Shown here piece after piece: positions 1 through 5,120 of a stretch of DNA of 5,120 nt. The stretch comes from Chitinivibrionales bacterium (lineage in GTDB: Bacteria > Fibrobacterota > Chitinivibrionia > Chitinivibrionales > JANQEN01), in NCBI GenBank assembly GCA_030593665.1, contig JAUVGS010000190.1:1-5120 (forward strand). Direction: 5' to 3'. Position 1 is the first letter of the stretch. Every line of letters begins with the position of its first letter. Made by a program: the position numbers and the translations under genes. Below the pieces are notes generated by a model, which had not been told where the DNA came from, did no database searches, and was given only the letters and a program-made list of their open reading frames with translations.

Positions 1-1
1 C

Positions 2-1216
2 ATGGATGACCATTTCCCAAAAAACATGGAACTATCATTCTACGATGGCAATGGGAAACAAACGTTAGTATACGAGAAAGCATCATGGGTAATCGATGAG
101 GTCGAAAAGGGACTCCGTTACGGTGAAAATCCCGGCCAGGAAGCCGCTCTCTACAAACTGGTGAACGGGAACCTGCAGCTTGGTGATGTCGCATGCATCC
201 AACCCGGTAATTATCTTGCCTCTGATTTAGAACTTCTCCAGTCGGGAAAACATCCCGGTAAAACAAACATTACCGATGCAGACAACTCTCTTAATATCCT
301 CAGGTATTTTACTGATACTCCCTGCACGGTAATTGTTAAACATAACAATCCCTGTGGTGTTGCCAAAGGAACCAGCCTTGCAGAATCATATACCAAGGCG
401 TTAATGGCAGACAGAGTTGCAGCATTTGGCGGTGCAATTTCCGTTAACCGTGAACTGGATAAAGAAACTGCAGAGCTTATTGTTGCAAGTTATTCGGAAG
501 TAGTTGCCGCTCCCGAATTCGCTGAAGGTGTTATTGATATTCTTGCGACAAAGAAAAACCTCAGAGTATTGCGGATTAAAAACATTACCCGTTTGCAGGA
601 CTTTGTCGGTAAGAGATTTATAGACTTTAAATCACTTATGGATGGCGGGATTATTGCACAATGGTCCTATAACCCACTCGCAAGAACCAGGGATAAATTT
701 ATACCGGCTCAGACAATTTATAAAAATAAAGAATATAAAATTAACAGGCTGCCGACCGATCAGGAATATGATGATCTCCTTTTTGGCTGGCTGGTCGAAT
801 CGGGAATTACCAGCAATTCAGTTATTTATGTTAAAGACGGCGTCACTGTCGGTATCGGTACCGGTGAGCAGGATCGTGTCGGTGTTGCAGAAATTGCACG
901 GTATAAAGCATACGGTAAACTGGCTGATAGAATCTGTTGGGAACAACATTCAATTCCTTATAACACGTTAACGGATCAGGATGCCAAAGCCGCAATTGAC
1001 AAAGAAGTCGCTGAGAAAAAAGGCGGACTTATCGGCAGTTGTATGATTTCAGACGCCTTTTTCCCTTTCCGTGACGGCGTTGATGTCGGTATCAAAGAAG
1101 GGATAACAGCCGTTGTCCAGCCGGGCGGTTCAAACAGAGACTTTGAAACGATTGAAGCGTGCAATGAGGCGAACGTGGCAATGGTATTTACCGGAGAACG
1201 TTCATTTAAACATTAA
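2..1216 (+). CDS. purH: AICAR formyltransferase (PurH transformylase domain), 5' end probably cut by window edge
   Basis: Transfers a formyl group from 10-formyl-tetrahydrofolate to AICAR, giving FAICAR, the next-to-last step of purine synthesis in the cytosol. The 404 visible residues cover the AICARFT fold: LRYGENPGQ near residue 39, KHNNPCG at 113-119 (the family's catalytic Lys-His), GEQDRVG at 288-294, SDAFFPF at 350-356, QPGGS at 373-377 and a terminal FTGERSFKH. The N-terminal IMP cyclohydrolase (MGS-like) domain of ordinary bifunctional PurH (about 520 residues) is not seen. The ~25-residue stretch between FPKNMELSF and LRYGENP resembles stand-alone transformylases of Desulfobacterota, as I recall them. 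The first ATG (base 2) has no visible ribosome binding site, and related proteins seem to have a few more residues before MDDHFP, so the true start is probably upstream. A fused cyclohydrolase domain cannot be fully excluded. Function is firm; the stand-alone state is inferred. Confidence 0.93.
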   Translation: MDDHFPKNMELSFYDGNGKQTLVYEKASWVIDEVEKGLRYGENPGQEAALYKLVNGNLQLGDVACIQPGNYLASDLELLQSGKHPGKTNITDADNSLNILRYFTDTPCTVIVKHNNPCGVAKGTSLAESYTKALMADRVAAFGGAISVNRELDKETAELIVASYSEVVAAPEFAEGVIDILATKKNLRVLRIKNITRLQDFVGKRFIDFKSLMDGGIIAQWSYNPLARTRDKFIPAQTIYKNKEYKINRLPTDQEYDDLLFGWLVESGITSNSVIYVKDGVTVGIGTGEQDRVGVAEIARYKAYGKLADRICWEQHSIPYNTLTDQDAKAAIDKEVAEKKGGLIGSCMISDAFFPFRDGVDVGIKEGITAVVQPGGSNRDFETIEACNEANVAMVFTGERSFKH

Positions 1217-1228
1217 TTACGTTATTAT

Positions 1229-1252
1229 GTGCCCTGATCGAATTCAGGGCAC
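1229..1252 (+). terminator. Hairpin with T-rich tail after the transformylase gene
   Basis: Bases 1229-1237 (gtgccctga) pair perfectly with 1244-1252 (tcagggcac) around a 6-base loop, followed by ttcttttacttt. It starts 12 bases after the stop codon of the transformylase gene. The 9-bp GC-rich stem and T-rich, interrupted tail fit a Rho-independent terminator. It lies only 38 bases before folE, so it may end transcription only partly, or folE may have its own promoter. I see no convincing -35/-10 pair in the remaining space. Confidence 0.72.
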
Positions 1253-1279
1253 TTCTTTTACTTTAAAGAGGATTCTTTC

Positions 1280-1284
1280 AGGAG
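1280..1284 (+). promoter_or_regulatory. Ribosome binding site of folE
   Basis: AGGAG lies 6 bases before the ATG at 1291 and supports that start. A second purine-rich stretch (aaagagga, 1265-1272) is too far upstream to serve this start. Confidence 0.7.
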
Positions 1285-1290
1285 CAGCAC

Positions 1291-1842
1291 ATGCAGGAAG
1301 AAATTAAAAAGATTATTCAGGAGTTGGGTGAAGATTTAAACAGAGAAGGACTTATCCATACTCCCAAGAGAGTGGAAGAATCATACAAATTCCTTACGCA
1401 GGGATATACTGTCGATGTTGAGCAGATAATTAATAAAGCCATTTATGCCGAGGCTGTTCACGACATGATTGTCGTGAAAGACATCGAGCTTTACAGCATG
1501 TGTGAACACCATATGCTTCCCTTTTTCGGCAAGTGCCATGTTGGTTATATCCCTGACGGCAAGGTTATCGGTTTGAGCAAAGTGCCCCGGATTGTTGATG
1601 CTTTTGCACGACGGTTGCAGTTGCAGGAACGGCTGACCCATCAGGTAGCCGATACACTCTGGGACCATTTACAGCCCAAAGGTCTCGGCGTCGTCATCGA
1701 AGCGAAGCATCTTTGTATGATGATGCGCGGCGTTCAGAAACAGAATAGTGAAATGGTTACCAGTTCAATGCTTGGATTATTCCGCAGCAGATCTGAGACA
1801 AGAATGGAATTTTTATCCCTTATTAAGGGATTTGATAAGTAA
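1291..1842 (+). CDS. folE: GTP cyclohydrolase I (type IA, FolE)
   Basis: Converts GTP to 7,8-dihydroneopterin triphosphate, the first step of the pterin branch of tetrahydrofolate synthesis. It acts in the cytosol, as a homodecamer in known members. The 183 residues are a normal length for the family. The zinc and active-site signature is complete: YSMCEHH places Cys71 and His74 as zinc ligands and His73 as the catalytic histidine, and Cys142 in [11 protein letters not shown] is the third ligand (E. coli Cys110, His112, His113 and Cys181 equivalents). [15 protein letters not shown] and QERLT form the usual substrate-binding segment around residues 92-113. The intact Cys-His-Cys set marks the zinc-dependent type IA enzyme rather than the unrelated FolE2. 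It sits between two enzymes that use or make 10-formyl-tetrahydrofolate, 59 bases before fhs, and may be co-transcribed with fhs. QueF- or 6-pyruvoyl-type enzymes are ruled out by these motifs. Confidence 0.96.
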   Translation: MQEEIKKIIQELGEDLNREGLIHTPKRVEESYKFLTQGYTVDVEQIINKAIYAEAVHDMIVVKDIELYSMCEHHMLPFFGKCHVGYIPDGKVIGLSKVPRIVDAFARRLQLQERLTHQVADTLWDHLQPKGLGVVIEAKHLCMMMRGVQKQNSEMVTSSMLGLFRSRSETRMEFLSLIKGFDK

Positions 1843-1886
1843 AACAGGTACGTATATCTTATCAGGTAATAACTTTCATTTAAAAA

Positions 1887-1895
1887 TGAGGAGGT
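1887..1895 (+). promoter_or_regulatory. Near-perfect Shine-Dalgarno of fhs
   Basis: TGAGGAGGT is complementary to almost the whole anti-Shine-Dalgarno end of 16S rRNA and ends 6 bases before the ATG at 1902. This fixes the fhs start and predicts strong translation. The preceding A/T-rich stretch can form only a weak hairpin (tcattt 1876-1881 with aaatga 1884-1889). Confidence 0.85.
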
Positions 1896-1901
1896 TGTTT
1901 T

Positions 1902-3677
1902 ATGCCACTTGATCCCACGAAGAATCCGGACTGGAAAATCGCAGAAGAAGCGGAAACCAGGATGAAAACCGTCCACGAAATCGGTAAGGAACTTGGTCTG
2001 ACCGAAGAAGAACTTCTTCCGCAGGGCCACTATTTCGGAAAAATCGATTTCAGGAAAGTGCTGGAACGCTTAAAGGACCGGCCAAACGGTAAATATATCG
2101 ATGTGACGGCTATTACACCAACGCCTCTTGGAGAAGGTAAATCTACCTCTACTATGGGTCTGGTACAGGGTCTCGGCAAACGCGGGAAAAAAGTTACCGC
2201 TGCTATTCGTCAACCTTCCGGCGGTCCCACGATGAACATTAAAGGCTCTGCTGCGGGAGGCGGATTATCCCAATGCATTCCCTTGACTCCTTTCTCTCTC
2301 GGATTAACCGGTGATATTAACGCTATCATGAACGCGCATAACCTGGCAATGGTTGCCCTCACCGCACGAATGCAGCATGAACGTAACTATACTGATGAGC
2401 AACTGGCGCGCCTCTCGAAAATGGACAGGCTTAATATCGACCCCACCAATGTCGAAATGGGGTGGATTATTGATTATTGCTGTCAGGCACTGCGAAATAT
2501 CGTAATAGGTATGGACGGCGTAAACGGAAAAGCAGACGGTTTCATGATGAAATCAAAATTCGCCATTGCCGTCTCTTCTGAGGTTATGGCAATTCTCTCT
2601 ATTTCAACCAGTCTTGAAGATATGCGCAAACGCATGGGAAAAATTGTTGTGGCGTATGATAAAAAAGGCAAACCCATCACCACTGAAGACCTTGAAGTCG
2701 CAGGCGCTATGACCGCATGGATGGTTGATGCGCTCAATCCAAACCTGATGCAGTCTTTGGAAGGTCAGCCCGTAATTGTCCATGCCGGCCCCTTTGCCAA
2801 TATCGCCATTGGTCAGAGTTCAATCATTGCCGATCAGGTTGGCCTGAAACTTTCCGATTACCATGTAACGGAATCCGGCTTCGGGGCCGATATCGGTTTT
2901 GAGAAATTCTGGAATTTAAAATGCCGCTTCAGCGGACTTAAACCGGATTGTGCAGTCGTTGTTGCCACTATCCGGGCCCTTAAGTGCCATGGTGGCGCAC
3001 CGGTTCCGGTACCGGGTAAACCCATGCCAAAAGAGTATGAAGGTGAAAATGTGGAATGGGTGGCAAAAGGATGTGAAAATCTGATCCACCATATTAATAA
3101 TGTGAAAAAAGCGGGCATCAGCCCGGTAGTATGTATTAATGCTTTCTATACAGACACCGACGCCGAAATTGCCAAGGTGCGTGAACTTTCCGAAGCCACA
3201 GGCGCCAAGGTTGCACTCTCCCGTCATTGGGAACAGGGTGGAGACGGCGCACTCGAATTCGCGGACGCCGTTATAGAAGCATGTGAGGAAGAAACTGAAT
3301 TCAAGTTCCTCTATGAACTTGACATGCCTGTTCGGGAAAGAATAGAACTGGTTGCAAAGGAAGTGTATGGAGCGGACGGTGTTGACTTCTCCGGTTCGGC
3401 ATTAAAAGCATTAGACAGAATTGAAAAAGACCCGGAACTCTCCAAGCTCGGTCTCTGTATGGTGAAAACCCACCTGTCGCTCTCTGATAATCCTGCTCTG
3501 AAGGGTTGCCCGAAAGACTGGCGCCTGCAGGTCCGTGAAGTGCTTACGTATGGTGGTGCCGGTTTTATTGTTCCTGTTGCAGGGACCATCAGTCTTATGC
3601 CGGGAACCGGATCCAACCCGGCCTTCAGGCGTGTTGATGTTGATACGGAAACAGGAAAAGTAAAAGGTCTGTTCTAA
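1902..3677 (+). CDS. fhs: Formate-tetrahydrofolate ligase (10-formyl-THF synthetase)
   Basis: Joins formate to tetrahydrofolate with ATP to give 10-formyl-tetrahydrofolate. It is a cytosolic enzyme of one-carbon metabolism and of the methyl branch of the Wood-Ljungdahl pathway. The 591 residues form one uninterrupted frame. The ATP-binding loop [12 protein letters not shown] is at residues 72-83. It is followed by the family blocks [56 protein letters not shown] and, near the C-terminus, [10 protein letters not shown]. Clostridial enzymes are about 556-559 residues; this one has the extended N-terminus ([17 protein letters not shown]) that I associate with Desulfobacterota. It follows folE by 59 bases in the same direction and is followed by a strong hairpin. 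Its product is the substrate of the transformylase at the left edge, so the group may feed formate into purines. Whether the cell runs the full Wood-Ljungdahl pathway cannot be told from this window. Confidence 0.97.
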   Translation: MPLDPTKNPDWKIAEEAETRMKTVHEIGKELGLTEEELLPQGHYFGKIDFRKVLERLKDRPNGKYIDVTAITPTPLGEGKSTSTMGLVQGLGKRGKKVTAAIRQPSGGPTMNIKGSAAGGGLSQCIPLTPFSLGLTGDINAIMNAHNLAMVALTARMQHERNYTDEQLARLSKMDRLNIDPTNVEMGWIIDYCCQALRNIVIGMDGVNGKADGFMMKSKFAIAVSSEVMAILSISTSLEDMRKRMGKIVVAYDKKGKPITTEDLEVAGAMTAWMVDALNPNLMQSLEGQPVIVHAGPFANIAIGQSSIIADQVGLKLSDYHVTESGFGADIGFEKFWNLKCRFSGLKPDCAVVVATIRALKCHGGAPVPVPGKPMPKEYEGENVEWVAKGCENLIHHINNVKKAGISPVVCINAFYTDTDAEIAKVRELSEATGAKVALSRHWEQGGDGALEFADAVIEACEEETEFKFLYELDMPVRERIELVAKEVYGADGVDFSGSALKALDRIEKDPELSKLGLCMVKTHLSLSDNPALKGCPKDWRLQVREVLTYGGAGFIVPVAGTISLMPGTGSNPAFRRVDVDTETGKVKGLF

Positions 3678-3703
3678 TTGTATCACGTTTGCACGAAGAT
3701 ACA

Positions 3704-3740
3704 CAAAGAGCACGGCAGGCAATTGCCTCCGTGCTCTTTG
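3704..3740 (+). terminator. Strong hairpin terminator after fhs
   Basis: Bases 3704-3715 (caaagagcacgg) pair perfectly with 3729-3740 (ccgtgctctttg). Inside, aggcaattgcct (3717-3728) is itself a palindrome, extending the stem past a single bulged C at 3716. It begins 27 bases after the fhs stop. The tail (cgttta) is not a strong T-run, so it may be a weakly T-dependent terminator, an mRNA 3'-end stabiliser, or both. Its symmetry would let it also act on transcripts arriving from the convergent - strand gene. Confidence 0.75.
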
Positions 3741-3742
3741 CG

Positions 3743-3771
3743 TTTATCCTGATCATCCTGTTTATCCTGAT
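3743..3771. repeat. Short 9-bp tandem repeat (nnnATCCTG, three copies)
   Basis: Three consecutive 9-mers occur at 3743-3751 (tttatcctg), 3752-3760 (atcatcctg) and 3761-3769 (tttatcctg), followed by at. Copies one and three are identical, so tttatcctgat recurs with an 18-base period. It starts 2 bases after the fhs terminator hairpin and is not coding. Similar ATCCTG-type runs occur between genes in many environmental bacteria, as I recall. No function is known to me. Confidence 0.6.
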
Positions 3772-3826
3772 ACAGACATTTTTGTTCTTATCCCTTTCAT
3801 AATAACAATCTCCATTCGCAGCACCT

Positions 3827-3861
3827 GACCGACACCAAAACCCGCTCCGCTGGTGTCTGTC
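3827..3861 (-). other. Hairpin/cruciform-forming inverted repeat downstream of the KAP-FGE gene
   Basis: Bases 3831-3837 (gacacca) pair perfectly with 3851-3857 (tggtgtc) around a 13-base loop. One mismatch (3830/3858) is followed by three more pairs (gac 3827-3829 with gtc 3859-3861). It lies 34 bases beyond the stop codon of the - strand gene. No T-run follows in either direction, so it does not look like a classic intrinsic terminator. DGR variable regions are known to be followed by a hairpin/cruciform that aids retrohoming. This one is in a suitable place but its loop is longer than the 4-base loop of the phage BPP-1 prototype. Confidence 0.5.
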
Positions 3862-3895
3862 CGGCGCGGCTCATTCTTTGCCTGTTACTTGCCGG

Positions 3896-5120
3896 TTATT
3901 TTTCCTTTTGACCTCGGGCAAGGCGAAAACCAAAAAAGTTGCTACGGCTGCCAGGGCGGTTGCAGTCCCGGTTAGCGGAACGACAGCGCCCGGCATCGCT
4001 GTACCAGCCACCGCCACGCAGAACACGGTTACCGCCTTTTTTTTCATACCAACTATCACACCACTCCCAAACATTACCTGCCATATCATAACATCCTTCT
4101 GGACTATTCCCATCAAGATATTTCGAAACGCTTGTAGTTTTACCTATTCCTGATTCTTCAGAATTACATTTATCCTTATCAAATTCATTTCCCCAGGGAT
4201 ACACTCGTCCTTCAGCTCCACGAGCAGCTCTCTCCCACTCCTCTTCTGTTGGCAACCTCCCATTTGCCCATTTTGCATAAGCTTCCGCCTCATAAAAACT
4301 TGCGCCAACAACAGGATGATCCGGTTTATTAAATTTTTCATTGTCGAAATATTCAGGTTTGTCAATGTTCTTTTTTTCTTTCCATTCAAACCCTTCTTCA
4401 GTCCAATGTTTTCTATCATTGTAACCACCAGCTTTAATAAACTTACCATACTGCTCATTTGTTACCGGATAAATACCAATCTCGAACGGTGTTTCTATTT
4501 TTCGATGCTCTTTATTATCATCTTCACCATAAATAAATTCACCTGTTCCTATTTTTGCAAAAGCATCGGCGGATTGTTCTTCATTCTCTACGGGAGATGT
4601 ACCCAATTCTTCCTTTTGTTCAACTAATTTGCTAAATGAGATAAGCTGTTCGAGTTCCTGAGGTTTGATATTAATTTTTTCGATAAGCATCCTGAACTTA
4701 AAACTTTTTGCATAAAAATGTAGGGATTCAGGTAGATTAGATAACTGCTCTTTTGATATATCTTCATCTCGTGAATCACCGATTTTCTTATTTAGCTCAC
4801 TGATATAATCTTTAATTATTGCAAACAACTTTGGCCGTTCTTTTATATTCGATAGCAGTTTGGGATAAACTAATTCCAGTATTGTCCAATTGATAATTGA
4901 TTCATTAGAAAGAGTCATATCTTTGTTATTAACTACTCCCAGGAGCAAGCTGGTATTATTAAAAAATCGTTTCACCTGACGGGGATTATTATTCAAACTT
5001 TTCGATATTATTGGTATATAATCAATAAACAACTCTTTTTTATCTATTTCAAAATCTCCTAAAATCTCTTTTAAATTATTATCGCTTATTACCGGTAAGT
5101 TAAACGAAACCTGAACAATT
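3896..5120 (-). CDS. KAP-type P-loop NTPase C-terminus fused to an FGE-sulfatase (C-type-lectin-fold) domain; 5' end outside window
   Basis: The frame stays open from the stop (TAA, complement of 3896-3898) to base 5120. A TTG at 5032 could be taken for a start, but coding continues through it, so the gene is partial. Order of parts: (1) about 5120-4950, FNLPVIS then NNNPRQVKRFFNN, matching the NPRQxKRFxN element that closes KAP-family NTPase domains (Walker motifs would lie outside the window); (2) about 4950-4570, a helical, charged linker with no recognised domain; (3) about 4560-3905, an FGE-sulfatase domain with IGTGEFIYG, YPVTNEQYGKFI, HPVVGASFYEAEAYAKWA, GRLPTEEEWERAARG, YPWGNEF, DMAGNVWEW, RVLRGGGW and GFRLARG. 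No signal peptide or membrane segment is visible. The C-terminal segment resembles a DGR variable region. The second active-site cysteine of true formylglycine-generating enzyme is kept (codon 3983-3985) but the first is Ser (3998-4000), so a binding role is more likely than sulfatase activation. The overall function, a sensor or conflict NTPase, is inferred. Confidence 0.85.
   Translation of the reverse strand, partial: IVQVSFNLPVISDNNLKEILGDFEIDKKELFIDYIPIISKSLNNNPRQVKRFFNNTSLLLGVVNNKDMTLSNESIINWTILELVYPKLLSNIKERPKLFAIIKDYISELNKKIGDSRDEDISKEQLSNLPESLHFYAKSFKFRMLIEKINIKPQELEQLISFSKLVEQKEELGTSPVENEEQSADAFAKIGTGEFIYGEDDNKEHRKIETPFEIGIYPVTNEQYGKFIKAGGYNDRKHWTEEGFEWKEKKNIDKPEYFDNEKFNKPDHPVVGASFYEAEAYAKWANGRLPTEEEWERAARGAEGRVYPWGNEFDKDKCNSEESGIGKTTSVSKYLDGNSPEGCYDMAGNVWEWCDSWYEKKGGNRVLRGGGWYSDAGRCRSANRDCNRPGSRSNFFGFRLARGQKEK
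3911..4036 (-). other. Candidate DGR variable region (VR) at the 3' end of the KAP-FGE gene
   Basis: This segment encodes GGNRVLRGGGW through GFRLARG, the layout of DGR-diversified C-type-lectin FGE targets. Twelve codons have forms reachable from AAC or AGC by changing adenines only: GGC 4007-4009, TAC 4001-4003, AGC 3998-4000, CGC 3986-3988, GAC 3965-3967, TGC 3962-3964, AAC 3959-3961, CGC 3956-3958, GGC 3950-3952, AGC 3947-3949, AGC 3941-3943 and AAC 3938-3940. They are interleaved with codons that look constant (RSANR, GFRLA). The expected Ser of the usual RGGSW is Gly here, explained by AGC to GGC. The constant 3' block (about 3911-3931) would be the initiation-of-mutagenic-homology end. 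No template repeat is present in the window to prove it, and exact edges are estimates. Confidence 0.6.

Noticed and set aside
1816..1830. Palindrome tccctta-t-taaggga as a terminator for folE
   Set aside because: It lies inside the folE coding sequence, its centre is too tight for a normal loop, and no T-run follows.
3678..3895. A template repeat or small RNA gene hidden in the intergenic region
   Set aside because: Read on both strands, I found no second copy of the variable-region constant blocks; the two hairpins and the short repeat account for the visible structure.
3871..4116. - strand open frame overlapping the end of the KAP-FGE gene in another frame
   Set aside because: It overlaps the clearly homologous FGE frame and has no family resemblance. 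Its apparent hydrophobic stretches are a by-product of the shifted frame.
3878..4153. + strand open frame rich in Ala, Thr, Val and Pro antisense to the KAP-FGE gene end
   Set aside because: It is the complement of the G+C-rich variable-region candidate. Its low-complexity composition comes from reading that block in reverse, and it has no ribosome binding site or recognisable domain.
3896..4560. Sulfatase-maturating formylglycine-generating enzyme
   Set aside because: One catalytic cysteine is replaced by serine, the domain is fused to an NTPase, and no sulfatase gene is nearby.
5030..5032. TTG as the start codon of the - strand gene
   Set aside because: The frame continues upstream to the window edge and encodes more of the KAP-like region (FNLPVIS), and no ribosome binding site precedes the TTG.

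Overview
The window holds four protein-coding genes. Three lie on the + strand and form a one-carbon, folate and purine group: an AICAR formyltransferase (purH-type, cut by the left edge), GTP cyclohydrolase I (folE) and formate-tetrahydrofolate ligase (fhs). The fourth lies on the - strand, converges on fhs and runs off the right edge. It joins the end of a KAP-type P-loop NTPase to a C-terminal FGE-sulfatase (C-type-lectin-fold) domain. The organism is probably an anaerobic bacterium. The roughly 590-residue Fhs ending in a [21 protein letters not shown] tail, and a PurH transformylase with no visible IMP cyclohydrolase half, look most like Desulfobacterota (sulfate reducers and relatives). 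This is recognition from memory, not a search.

Layout: 2-1216 is the transformylase. 1229-1252 is a hairpin with a T-rich tail, probably a terminator or attenuator. 1291-1842 is folE with a good ribosome binding site. 1902-3677 is fhs behind a near-perfect Shine-Dalgarno. 3678-3895 is intergenic and holds a strong 12-bp-plus hairpin, a short 9-bp repeat run and a second hairpin next to the - strand gene. 3896-5120 is the KAP-FGE fusion.

The three + strand genes fit together. Fhs makes 10-formyl-tetrahydrofolate from formate, the transformylase spends it in purine synthesis, and FolE starts synthesis of the pterin half of folate.

The most interesting part is the 3' end of the - strand gene. 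Its last ~125 bp (about 3911-4036) look like the variable region of a diversity-generating retroelement (DGR). The encoded tail has the RVLRGGxW...RCRSANR...GFRLA layout of known DGR targets. Many of its variable-looking codons are NNC triplets that could come from AAC or AGC by change at adenine only. By hand count, 80 bases here are about 70% G+C, against about 33% in an 80-base stretch earlier in the same gene. No reverse transcriptase or template repeat is in the window, so the DGR assignment is an inference.
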